64,000 nucleotides of DNA from Eustoma russellianum. Its lineage: Eukaryota; Streptophyta; Magnoliopsida; Gentianales; Gentianaceae. The position numbers were made by a program, and so were the translations under genes. The notes under the pieces are model-generated. The model searched no databases. It was not told where the DNA came from and saw only the letters and a list, made by a program, of their open reading frames with translations. Shown here piece after piece: positions 10,846 to 20,836 of this stretch (positions are counted from its first letter, which is position 1; every line of letters begins with the position of its first letter). The stretch is from assembly GCA_036186865.1 (NCBI GenBank), contig AP025055.1, forward strand, positions 22,570,179-22,634,178, read 5' to 3'.

Positions 10846-11308
10846 NNNNNNNNNNNNNNNNNNNNNNNNNNNNNNNNNNNNNNNNNNNNNNNNNNNNNNN
10901 NNNNNNNNNNNNNNNNNNNNNNNNNNNNNNNNNNNNNNNNNNNNNNNNNNNNNNNNNNNNNNNNNNNNNNNNNNNNNNNNNNNNNNNNNNNNNNNNNNNN
11001 NNNNNNNNNNNNNNNNNNNNNNNNNNNNNNNNNNNNNNNNNNNNNNNNNNNNNNNNNNNNNNNNNNNNNNNNNNNNNNNNNNNNNNNNNNNNNNNNNNNN
11101 NNNNNNNNNNNNNNNNNNNNNNNNNNNNNNNNNNNNNNNNNNNNNNNNNNNNNNNNNNNNNNNNNNNNNNNNNNNNNNNNNNNNNNNNNNNNNNNNNNNN
11201 NNNNNNNNNNNNNNNNNNNNNNNNNNNNNNNNNNNNNNNNNNNNNNNNNNNNNNNNNNNNNNNNNNNNNNNNNNNNNNNNNNNNNNNNNNNNNNNNNNNN
11301 NNNNNNNN
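10846..11308. other. Assembly gap (463 N)
   Basis: Unknown bases. The flanks match 16037 and 17496 of the right G4 LTR, so about 1458 bp would be expected here. Either the gap size is wrong or this LTR carries a ~1 kb deletion. Frames running through the N run are meaningless. Confidence 0.97.
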
Positions 11309-11864
11309 TTTTTTATAATATAATTTACCTCTCTTTTGCTTTTCTTTTCTTTAACCAGTAGCTCCCCTCTTGCCCCTTTTTAAATTCCCAATCGCTGAAA
11401 TCAAGGGGGCCATTAAGCCCCCACGTTGACCTTTTTTGTTTTTTGATTTATCTCTTTTTTTTTGTTTATCCTTATCAATTTTTTTATTCTATTTTATTAT
11501 TTTAATGCCTTATCTGCTATTACTTTATTCTATTTTATTATTTTTATTTCTTTTCTTTATTCTATTTTATTTCTTTTCTTTATTCTATTGTATTATTTTA
11601 TTTCTTTCCCTATTCTTTCCTTTGTGGTTAATCTATTTGTATAACAATATATATATATATTTATATATATATATATGTATATATATCAATAATTAATTTT
11701 GAAATCACCTTAAAGTAACGATATGCTATAATTAATCCAATTCGCAGTATTGCTATATCCAATCACTATTTGAGTTTTAAATCAATATGTAACGGCTAGA
11801 TCAAAATCTTCAGGTGTAACATCCTACCCACCTTACAAGAAGTTTCGTCCTCGAAACTTGTTGA

Positions 11865-12660
11865 ACCTTATACGAAGATGTAGGGGTAGCGTTTTCGCAT
11901 CTGATCCTCTAACTCCCAAGCAGCTTCTTTTCCTTATGATTTCTCCGTTGCACTTTGACATACGGAATGAGCCTCCTTCTCATCTCTTGGTCTCTGTGGG
12001 CTATGATCCGAAAAGTGTCTCCTCGTATGACGTATCCGGTCAGATCTTCAAGGGCAGTGCCTCCAGTAGTGACTCGGATCCGGAACATACCTTCTCTGCT
12101 GAGAGACAAGGGATACATTGTGTACTTGAGCTAGTGTCAAAGGTAACGCCAAGCGGTAAGCTAATGAACCCATCCTTCCGAGTACCCGGTACGAGCCATT
12201 GTAACGAGGTCTTAGCTTACCCTTCATATCAAAACGTGCAATTTCCTTCATGGCGATACCCTTCTAGTAAATCGTTTTCTCCAACCGTAACCCTAGAGGG
12301 AGCCTCTTCGAATCTGTCTAACTTTTACTTCTGTCTTGGGCAACCTTAAGTCTTTCCCGAATCAACTTTACCTTATCCTTGGTTTGCTCAGTCAGCTTTG
12401 GACCGGTAATAATACGCTCTCCAACTTTGTTCGAACAGACTAGGATCTGTACTTACGCCCGTAGAGCGTCTCAAATGGTGCCATGCCGATTGCGCTACGA
12501 TAGGTGTCGTTGTAGGAGAACTAAATCAACTTTGATCACACCATCCTAGTTCCCTTGATGTCAATGACGCAAGCCCTCAACATGACCTCCAAAGTCTGCA
12601 TCATCTTCTCTGACTATCCATCTGTTTAGGGATGAAGTGCAGTGCCCAAACATAGCTCCG
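11865..12660 (-). pseudogene. G4 integrase C-terminal region, degenerate
   Basis: Read right to left: a damaged HPxTDG-type core segment (about 12600-12640), a TLEVMLRACVIDI-like stretch, then KGKLRPRYNGSYRVL and LAYRLALP (12100-12250). Next come RRYVPDPSHY, GYVIRGDTFRI and a chromodomain-like tail ending near 11870. These match the order in G5 (38.4-39.2 kb). Multiple stops and frame changes occur. The catalytic aspartates are not present because the upstream part is missing. Confidence 0.8.
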
Positions 12661-14165
12661 TCCTTTACATATCAGCATACACGAGTTTTAATACGTGTTG
12701 TCGTTTTAATGGTTACGTTGTTGAACATGTTTAGTATGAACATATAATATGTTGTGTACTCTTACTTCAAATGTATGTATGGATTATGTATCGTATGTAG
12801 CTCATGAATTCACAAACGAAATCTGCAGTTTGTCACCTGTATTATGTTTACATTGTTTGTTAGTTGGGTCTTAAACGGTACATACGCTATACGTGCTTGT
12901 TTTAGTCTTTGTTTATCGTTTTCCATCTTTTGTACTTACGTTTGTCGTTAACAAGTATTATATTTTTTTTATTGCCGGTACTCTATATTTTTCATATTAG
13001 CTTGTCTTATTGCTCTATAAATGTCTTTATATATATCATTCTGATGAACTACGTACGTGCATAGATTTCACTGAAATGTAGATATATGATTTGTTTGGTT
13101 GTTCATGTACGATATATCTATTTTTGTTTGTTCTTTTTATATGTTATGTTATTAAGTTGTTTACACTTTAATCTATTTCTATGATGTCATGCAATTCTAT
13201 GCAGTTCCTAAATCATAATTAGTATGCTTTACTACAAATGTGGATGTTATTAATTTTTTCCTTTTTTAAAAACTTGTAATTGTATGCCTATTTTGGAATC
13301 CATGTCTTGTATGCAAGGTATTTGTTATTGTATTCTTTGTAATTGTGTTGTTTGTTGTCATTTTATACCATGATGTTTATTACTGTTTTGTTGTATTAGT
13401 TATGTTGTAGGCTCATTGAAACAGTTATGTGTATACTTGTGCATATGTACTTAGCATCGGGTAGTTACTTTGTTTCGTGTATCTATTTGTATGTTCTTTT
13501 TTTTATGTTATGTCATTGTTGTTGTTACAAATTGTGTTTGTCTATTTGGTTTTTTTTTGTTGTAAAAGACTGGGTGTTGTTTTGTCTTGTCTTTTTTTTG
13601 TAATTATGTATTACTCTTGTGGATTAGTAACCCACGATATATATTAACAGCTTAACGTTTATAAATTTCTAAGTTGGTTATCTGGCATGGGTTCGTTTTT
13701 TTATATTGATCATTAAGCACATATAATCTTAACTCATCGTATATGTTTTATATGTACGCTACTACTGCGTTGCTATCATATTCTGTATATATTGTGAGCT
13801 TTTACCTGTTACTTCATATTTTTTTGTGTTGGTCGCTTTGTATGTATAAGTATATATGTATATATTTACGTACATGCATGTATATGTGTGCGTGTGTGTA
13901 TATATATTGTTGACTTATGTCGTTGTATATTCATAGTTCACTGTGTTAGGTGATATCTCTCTCTTTTTTTTTGTACTGGGTTATATCTCTTGTCGTAATT
14001 ATGCTGGATTTTGTATGTTAATGTTCTAGTACATGGTTGATATGTGGAAATATGTCGTTATGACATGTTGTGTTAATCAGTACGTGTATATATAGTTAAT
14101 TAGCAACATTATGTATTATGGTCTTATGTCTAAGTTTTTTTTTTCTTTTTGTTTTTATTGTTTTT
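12661..14165. other. Unassigned T/GT-rich spacer inside G4
   Basis: About 1.5 kb between the integrase remnant and the RT remnant. The plus strand is strikingly rich in T and TG (many TGTTTGTTGT-like runs, poly-T tracts, a TATATGTGTGCGTG microsatellite near 13870-13910) and poor in C. No ORF longer than noise and no similarity to the rest of the window. I saw no clear terminal repeats or target duplication. It could be an old insertion or expanded low-complexity DNA. Confidence 0.6.
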
Positions 14166-14169
14166 GTTT

Positions 14170-14425
14170 TTTTTGCTCTGAGAAGCTTTGTTGATATCTT
14201 CGTTGATATCAACTGTCAACTCGAACTTTGCCTTCTTATGCTTTCGTCTCCTCAAGGACACCAGTATCGACGAAAATCCTTAAACGAATTCAATGTAGCA
14301 GATGGCCACACCAAGAATACTCCTTATTTCACTAACCTTGGTTGGTCAGGGCTACTCAGCGATATCCTTAATCTTCTTAGGATCCACTGAGGTTCGCTCT
14401 TCTGAACTTACGTGACTTAAGAAAC
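14170..14425 (-). pseudogene. G4 reverse transcriptase C-terminal fragment
   Basis: Reading leftwards, the remnant gives SVDPKKIKDIAEW, P-TKVSEIRSILGVA and KFELTVDINEDINK. This corresponds to the thumb/connection region after the RT core (VDPKKIEAITEWPRP and RSFLGLAGYYRKF in G5). It contains internal stops and one frame change. The palm with its catalytic aspartates is missing, so a deletion fused it to the end of gag on its right. Confidence 0.72.
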
Positions 14426-14429
14426 CCAC

Positions 14430-15075
14430 GCTTCCGCTGCGCAACTCTGATCATTTATCTTTGATTACATCATCTGTACTGATGATGAGTCATTGATACA
14501 CGGTCGCCAGCGGTTGACTCTGGTATGACGTCGCCAGTCTCTCCGACGTCCACATCAGTCATCATGTGGATCTGGCACTGATCCTTGCTTCTCTTTATGT
14601 TGTACCTGATTCTGTTGTGGTGGTGGCGTCGGCCTCTGCTCAGTATCCTCTCTCGTAAAGCGTCTTGGTTGTCGCACTGATACTTGCATAATTTCCCCCC
14701 ACACGGACCTTAGTGTGGCATCCACATTGAGCACTTGGTGGCGGCAGTGGCCCTGCCCTACTCTGTGGTTGTACTTTCATCATGAGCGGTCATGTGATTA
14801 TTAGCGGTCATGTCGCATATTTATGCCTCCCCGGTGAAGGGTTCTTCGAAACATTGGATTCCGGATGTCCTGTATTTCCATGTGGTAGAACCTCAGATCC
14901 GGTGGTGCCAGCGGCGGAAGACGCTAGTTCAACTGCTACTGGCACTGCGCAGTCTACAGTTGCTGCTGCGCCAAAGTGGTGGTCATGGTGTCGGTCAATG
15001 CTTGGAGGATGACATCCTGATCCTGATGGTCGTCACCATAAACATCGTTGGCTCCTTTGCCAGATTTTTTTTTGT
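14430..15075 (-). pseudogene. G4 gag remnants
   Basis: The N-terminal part starts near 15060 (GKGANDVYGDDHQDQDVILQ). Further left the gag end is visible as MTDVDVGETGDVI (about 14535-14575), matching MTDADVEETADVV at the G5 gag end. The central capsid part is mostly absent and zinc-knuckle cysteines are not recognisable. Several stops are present. The position next to the primer binding site fits gag. Confidence 0.65.
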
Positions 15076-15380
15076 TTACATTTTTATATAATTTTTTTTA
15101 CGATACGGCGGCATTTTCTTGGATTCCGCAGGAACCTCGACGAGAATCTGGATTGACGAGAGTAATAGAGGGATTTGAGCATTTAGGGTGCTCGCGTGGT
15201 AGTTCTGGGGTGCAACGGTAATGAAATAAAGAAAGCTCACCAACGACACACACCTCCCATAACCCGATCATAGCTTAGGTCTACTTCATTTATTAAGGGT
15301 ATATTTGTCATTTTTAGGAAGAGATCATAGCTTACGTCTAAGTGATCTAGTTAATCCTGTGTTCCCGAGGCAGATCTGAA

Positions 15381-15398
15381 GCCTCGGCTCTGATACCA
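15381..15398 (-). promoter_or_regulatory. G4 primer binding site
   Basis: On the minus strand TGGTATCAGAGCC starts two bases inside the right LTR boundary at 15401. It is complementary to the 3' end of initiator Met tRNA and fixes the element's orientation. Confidence 0.85.
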
Positions 15399-15693
15399 CC
15401 TGTAGCGCCCTGCTCCCAAACCCTAACATCGGGAACGGTATGCCCGCCGTATCTCACTAAGGAGAATACAAAGCGTCGAATCAATTTCCAACATGTCCAA
15501 AAAGACGTAGAAATTTTTCTCGCGGAAACGTAATACCATAACATTAATTCATATGAATAAAAGACAATCCTCCATAAGACAATAAATATGTCATGACAAT
15601 AAATCATCACGCTAGCATCTAGAGTCTATCGTACTAACAAGGTGATGTCCGTTGAGATTCCCATAAAATAAAGACAAACAGTCGCAGGGTCTT

Positions 15694-15785
15694 CTAGTAT
15701 CCTAGGCGCGACCAACAGTCAGCCCACTCCACCGTATCAGCCCCGTCCTCAACAAAGATGTACTCATAAGTCTCTTCCTGCTCAC
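15694..15785 (-). CDS. Putative LTR mini-exon (G4 right LTR)
   Basis: Follows an acceptor-like CCCCCCAG at 15786. The frame reads GEQEETYEYIFVEDG and continues to VEWADCWSRLGY with TAG at 15694-15696. It is identical to the left copy through VEWAD and then shifts. A possible donor is GGAGGCAG followed by GTGCC ~50 bases upstream on the minus strand, weaker than in the other families. No known domain. Confidence 0.4.
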
Positions 15786-16079
15786 CTGGGGGGAAGTAGG
15801 GGTGAGTGACTGGGAAATCACTCAGTAGGCACCTGCCTCCAAGTAGTACAAGACAAGCATCCAATAATGACATGACACATATCACATAAAACATGATATC
15901 ACATAAGCATGCGAAAGAATGTGGAAAAGTAAATCACTCCAGGTAAAGAATGCGCCACAACGTGATGCATGTCTCCCTATGCGTGTCACACGCAACAAAG
16001 TCATGTCACGCAGAATGTCAATATCCATACCGTGCAATGCATGAACCCGGGTCATACTGAGTGGCTGCAGGTCGTACAC

Positions 16080-16175
16080 CCCACAGTCACCATACTGAGT
16101 GTGCGTGGCCGCGCCTCCGCACACCATCCTGAGTGTCGTGGCCCCGCCACCGTACACCATCCTGAGCGCCCGTGA
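16080..16175. repeat. Imperfect ~40-bp repeats in G4 LTR
   Basis: Three units built around ACACCATCCTGAGTG with GTGGCC-rich linkers. Only the right LTR shows them because the left counterpart falls in the N gap. Confidence 0.55.
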
Positions 16176-18519
16176 CCCGCACGTCACGACCCGCCATCTA
16201 TGCAATGCACGTGCCATGAATGCAAAAAAAACACAAACGCCTAAGGCCCCTGGTCCATCCTCACCATCCTCTAGCACTCAACTCTAGGTTCATTATTATC
16301 CGAATAATGATTTAACGTTGTTTGAGGTTAAGATCATTATTCCATGGTTTATAAACATGTATTGTGCATTTTCTATATTTTTCCCTATTTTTCCTTAATT
16401 TATTTCTATTTATTACCCAATTATTCATATTAAATAAATTATTACAATTAATGAAATTTAGTGGAAATAATTTAATTTCAGCATTTTATAATTTCTAGAA
16501 TTTATTTATAATTTTCTGATATTTATTTATATTTTTCCTATAATTATTACTATTTAAAAATTAATTAAATAACATTTATGGAATACCAGAAATTCAGAAA
16601 AAAATAGTTAATTAATTCTTTTATAAAGTGGGCTGGCCCCTTATCACCAGTCCTGGTCCGCCACTGATTCTGGTCCGGGCCACCATGGCCCGGCCCGCGC
16701 TTTATCCCTCTCTCTTCTTTTTTTTTTAAAGTCTTAGTTAACTGGGCCGGCCAGTTAGAGCCCGGTCCGTTGGCCATTCGGCCCGGCCCGCGGTCGGCTC
16801 AGCAGTTTTTTTTATATATCCGAAACCTGGGCCTGCACAAGCCAGCCCACTAAGGGTCTGGATTGCCAGCGCTACGGCCCGGTTCGTTTCATTTTTTTTA
16901 ATATGTAATGCATAGCGACGGCTGTCCACCAGGGCACGTACACAGGGCGCGTGAGGGCCACGCGCTGTCCTCCTGGCGGCGCGTGGGGTGCTCCGGCCGC
17001 CTGCGGCGGCTGTTTTCCGACTCCGATCTATATTTTCTCCTATTTCCAATCTATGGGGACCTATTCTAAGGCCAAAACAAAATGAAAAATCTCTAATCTT
17101 ACAACAGTTTTGCTATTTTGATAATCAAATTTTTTCCTAGACTCAAAATTATATCACGCAATACACAAAGCATACACGCATCGCATACGTAGTAGACGCA
17201 CGCAAACCAGCATCTTCAAAACTTCATTCTTCACAGAAATCAAACAACATGCATCAAGATTCGGCAATTAAATCAAGCAAAACACATAAAATATCACTAG
17301 AACATGCTTGAATTTGTACCAATTGGAGGGGGAAAAGGGAACCTACCTGGATTGCAGACAAAAACTACGTGACTAGAGTAAACCTTGTTGACTTCTCTCT
17401 TTTCCTTCTCCTTTCTCTCTTTCTCTTTTCTATTTTCTCATTTTCTTCCTTTTCTGTCGGCGCTCCAGTCCCATCTGCCGTTCTTCATTCATATTTTTTT
17501 TATAATATAATTTACCTCTATTTTGCTTTTGTTTTCTTTAACCAGCAGCTCCCCTCTTGCCCCTTTTTAAATTCCCAATCGCTGAAATCAAGGGGGCCAT
17601 TAAGCCACCACGTTGACCTTTTTTTTTGATTTATCTCTTTTTTTTGTTTATCCTTATCAATTTTTTTTATTCTATTTTATTATTTTAATGCCTTATCTGC
17701 TATTACTTTATTCTATTTTATTATTTTTATTTCTTTTCTTTATTCTATTTTATTATTTTATTTCTTTTCTTTATTCTATTGTATTATTTTATTTCTTTCC
17801 TTATTATATTGTATTATTTTATTTCCTTTCCTATTCTTTCCTTTGTGGTTAATCTATTTGTATAACAATATATATAAATATATCAATAATTAATTTCGAA
17901 ATCACCTTAAAGTAACGATATGCTATAATTAATCCAATTCGCAGTATTGCTATATCCAATGACTATTTGAGTTTTAAATCAATATGTAACGGCTAGATCA
18001 AAATCTTCGGGTGTAACAGTTTCTAAACCGAATTTTTGCGGTTCGGTTCTTGTATGAACTATCCATTTAATTCATGATTATTTATAGTTTACTTGCTGGT
18101 GATGTTGTCACTCACCCCTTTATTTTTCCTCCCAGAACCCGCAGGAAATAGAGTTGAATGGATTGAAGACGAACCTAGGGTTCCTTATCCGTAGAAGAGC
18201 GAGAGATAGACGACTTAAGAAATTCGGCCGTGATGGATGTGATTGATGGTTTTATTATGACTTTATGACGGAAACATTTACTTTTGGATTTCAGCGTTTT
18301 GCTATGAACATGTTGTAAGACTAATGATGGCTACTTAGACGCTTTTATTTTAGAAGTTTTTATTCTGCCTCGGTTTTGCTTACTGGTTGACGTGTAAGCA
18401 CAAAAGTCCACATGTTTTATTCTGGACTATGATATGTTATGGATCGACGCTTGGTACTCTCCGTAGTGAAGTACGGCGGGCGCACCATATCCGGCAAGGC
18501 CGGGGTGCGGGGCGCTACA

Positions 18520-18766
18520 TTTTGTGTTGTAACCCACGGCCCCCCTCTCTTTTGGGGAATTATACTAAATGTGTAACTCCCCTATAACTTAAGTGGGGGA
18601 CATTTTGGTAATTTTGCGTAATTTTCTTAATTCACACTTTTAACCCTTTTTTTCTTTTTCTATATTTTATTTAACTAAGCCCCATAAAATATACAATTAA
18701 TTAAATTGTATTTAAAGTTATTTTCTAATTATTTAAAAGTCGAACGTAAAGTTACGGGGTATGACA
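18520..18766 (-). repeat. G1 3' LTR, first ~247 bp
   Basis: On the minus strand it starts TGTCATACCCCGTAAC next to the polypurine tract. It matches the other LTR at 46825-47071 with visible substitutions, so G1 is not young. It is cut at 18519/18520 by G3. Confidence 0.86.
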
Positions 18767-18782
18767 TTCCACCCCCCTTACA
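18767..18782 (-). promoter_or_regulatory. G1 polypurine tract
   Basis: On the minus strand TAAGGGGGGTGGAA directly precedes the 3' LTR start. Confidence 0.8.
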
Positions 18783-18805
18783 AAAAGTTTCGTCTTCGAA
18801 ACTTG

Positions 18806-20471
18806 CATACCTTAGTTAAAGAGTTGAGGATACTTCTCCTGCATCTGTTCTTTGAGTTCCCAAGTAGCCTCGCGTTTCGTGTGGTTGTTCCACTGTCTTC
18901 ACATAAGGGATCACATGTTTCCTCAACACTTGGTCCTTTCGATCTACGATCCTCACGGGTATCTCTTCGTATGTAACATCGCCGTTGAGTTTCAAAGATT
19001 GGTCTTCAAGCACATGGCTTGGATCCGTCACGTACTTCCTTAATTATGCCACGTGAAATACGTTGTGGACTTGTGCTAATACCGGAGGTAATGCCAACCT
19101 ATATGTCACATCTCCCACTTTCTCAAGTATCTCGTAGCGACCAATAAAAAGGGGACTTAGCTGGCCTTTTCACTCCAAACCTCATAATGCCCTTCGTAGG
19201 TGATACTCTCAAGTAAACCTTTTCACCTACGTTAAACTCCAAAGGTCGCCGCTTGGAATCCGCCAAACTTTTGTTGTGGTCGTGGATCGTCATTGAGTCT
19301 ATCTCGTATGACTTTAACCTTTTCTAGCATCTTCTTGAGTAACTCTGGTCCAATGATGTTCTCAGCCCGACTTCATCCTAATAAACCAGGGACCTACACT
19401 ATTTTTGATACAAAGCTTCAAAATGAGCCATATCAATTGCACTGTGATGATTGTCATTATAAGAAAATTCTATTAACTTCAACATTACATCCCATCTCCC
19501 TTTGAAATCCAGTATGCAAGCCCTTAACATATCTTCTAGAGTCGGGATAGTCCGCTCAGATTGTCCATCGGTTTGGGGATGATACGATGTATTCAATCTT
19601 AATTCCGGGCCCATGGTTTTCTGAAAGGCTATCCAGAACTTAGAAGTAAACCATGGATCTCGGTCAGACACTATTCTCACTGAAATACCATGCAGGCAGA
19701 CAATATTATCCATATATAAATGTACTAACTTGTCGAGGGACGTTTCACTTGAGATGGGTAGAAAATATGCAGACTTGGTTAATCGATCCACAATAACCCA
19801 AATCATGTCATAGCCACTTCTTGTCTTTGGTAAACCAACTATGAAATCCATTGTGACATGTTTCCATTGCCATTCTGGAATCTCCAACGGCATCAGTAAT
19901 CGACCAGGCCGTTGGTGTTCCACCTTGACTTGTTGGCAAACTAAACATCTCTCGATAAACTCTGCAATGTCTTTTAATTTCTGGACCAGCAATAGTGTTG
20001 TTTGAGATCTCTGTACATCTTGGTGCTACTGGGGTGGATCGTTGACCTTGAGCTGTGTGCTACTTGCAAAATTTCTTTTCTAAGCTCATCTACATCAGGT
20101 ACACGCAGTCTTTCTCTGAACCATAGGCTCCCGTCTCCAATGACTTGAAATCCCTCAACCTGCTCATGCTTTATCTTTTTCAAAATCTCACTTAGTGTCT
20201 TATCTTTCCTTTGAGCTTCTTTTACCCGATCAACCAAACTCGGTGTGATGGACATTTCTGCCAAGACATTCACCGTGGAGTCAATGAAATCTAAACCGAA
20301 TTCTTCCATTTCTCTTTCTAGAGGTGATTGTCGTGCATGGCTAGATTTCCTGTTTAACGCATCAGCAACTTTATTAGCTTTTCTCGGATGATAATGAATG
20401 GTCAAGTCGTAGTCTCTCAGCAATTCCAACCATCTTCGTTGTCTCATGTTTAACTCTTTCTGGGAGAACAA
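18806..20471 (-). pseudogene. G1 RNase H end and integrase, broken
   Basis: The segment 20471-19974 holds the RNase H end (KELNMRQRRWLELL, YHPRKANKVADAL) and the linker. 19992-19399 holds the integrase zinc-finger end (CLVCQQVKVEHQRP) and the core with catalytic D in MDF, D in SDRD and E in GQSERTI. A frame break separates these two segments. After ALYQK-stop the C-terminal domain continues with stops and shifts (YEILEKVGDVTYRLALP, DPSHVLEDQSLKL) to a damaged chromodomain-like tail near 18830. The core residues look intact, but stops and frameshifts make the protein non-functional. Confidence 0.85.
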
Positions 20472-20476
20472 GTACT

Positions 20477-20835
20477 TTAGGCTCTTGTGGTCAGTGAATA
20501 CTGTGACACTTTTCCCCGTATAAGTAATGCAGCCAGATCTTCAAGGCAAAACACCACTGCTGCAAGTTCTATGTCGTGCGTCGGATAATTTTGTTCATAA
20601 GGCTTTAACTGCCTTGAAGCATACACAATGACTCGTTCGTGTTGCATCAAAACACAACCTAAAAACACAATATTAGAATAAACTTTATTGGTATACAAAA
20701 TCATAACCTTATGCTACAATTCATGTACCTAAACCATTCTTCAACGCATCGCTATAAATCACCAACCCATCAGTTCCGGAGGGTTGAGTCAACACAGGAG
20801 CTGTGATAATCTCTTCTTAAGCTCTGTGAAACTTT
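20477..20835 (-). pseudogene. G1 RNase H N-terminal part with intron-like insert
   Basis: On the minus strand YSDA-KNGL, then a 70-bp insert (20659-20728), then GCVLMQHERVIVYASRQLKPYEQNYP and HDIELAAVVF. A frameshift follows, near the segment that in G5 reads ALKIWRHYLYGERC. Immediately upstream, after FELTTEC, a stop and a decayed stretch of ~130 bp link it to RT. It would cleave the RNA strand of RNA-DNA hybrids in a working element. Confidence 0.75.
20659..20728 (-). other. Intron-like insert in G1 RNase H
   Basis: GTACATG at 20728 leftwards to TTTTTAG at 20659. Removing these 70 bases splits one glycine codon (G|GT) and restores NGLGCVLMQ, the family sequence. G5 has no insert at this place. 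The donor is non-consensus but begins GT, and the end is T-rich before AG. Splicing is inferred from frame restoration. Confidence 0.55.
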
Positions 20836-20836
20836 T

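Larger units (their letters stand above)
10207..11821 (-). repeat. G4 3' LTR (left), containing an assembly gap
   Basis: Matches the right LTR from TGTAGCGCC to the N run and again from 11309 to GTGTAACA at 11821. Within it 11436-11690 is T-rich (TTTATTCTATTTTATT units) and ends in an AT microsatellite longer than in the right LTR. Hydrophobic ORFs there are low-complexity artefacts. The minus-strand mini-ORF at 10508-10590 has its counterpart at 15694-15785. Confidence 0.88.
10207..18018 (-). mobile_element. Gypsy element G4, complete with two LTRs, coding region decayed
   Basis: Bounded by TGTAGCGCC at 10207 and GTGTAACA at 18018, with a perfect 5-bp target duplication gtttc (10202-10206 and 18019-18023). 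Minus orientation is set by the primer binding site next to the right LTR and by the coding remnants. The internal region (11822-15400) keeps only the gag N-terminus and end, the RT C-terminus and the integrase end, plus a 1.5-kb spacer I cannot assign. It lies inside the G3 LTR, nine bases into that LTR's putative mini-intron. Confidence 0.92.
15401..18018 (-). repeat. G4 5' LTR (right, 2618 bp)
   Basis: TGTAGCGCC to GTGTAACA, followed by the gtttc duplication. It contains a mini-ORF (15694-15785), imperfect CACCATCCTGAGTG repeats (about 16080-16170), a GC-rich segment with GGCCCGGCCCG motifs (16630-17010) and a T-rich block (17600-17850). The T-rich block has more TTTATTCTATTTTATT-type units than the left LTR. 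Apparent membrane-protein ORFs in the T-rich block are low-complexity artefacts. Confidence 0.9.
6821..18519 (+). repeat. G3 3' LTR, split by G4 (6821-10206 and 18024-18519)
   Basis: Starts TGTTGTACCC after the polypurine tract and ends GGCGCTACA at 18519. The two parts total ~3.88 kb and join cleanly once G4 and one copy of the gtttc duplication are removed. The bases after 18519 (ttttg) are G1 LTR sequence, so G3 lies inside the G1 3' LTR. It contains a hairpin array (9701-9897) and the mini-exon with its donor at 10198 and acceptor at 18135. A stretch at 7380-7520 with repeated AAAGTAACTCTAGTT units resembles, in opposite orientation, the 20-bp repeats of G2. No other genes are seen in 6821-10206. 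Confidence 0.88.

Noticed and set aside
10728..11361. Three overlapping ~180-codon frames across the N run
   Set aside because: Almost entirely unknown residues; artefacts of the assembly gap inside an LTR.
11436..11696. Hydrophobic Phe/Leu/Tyr-rich frames that look like membrane proteins (also 17369-17852)
   Set aside because: Translation of a T-rich repeat in both G4 LTRs; repeat number differs between the LTRs and no coding constraint is seen.
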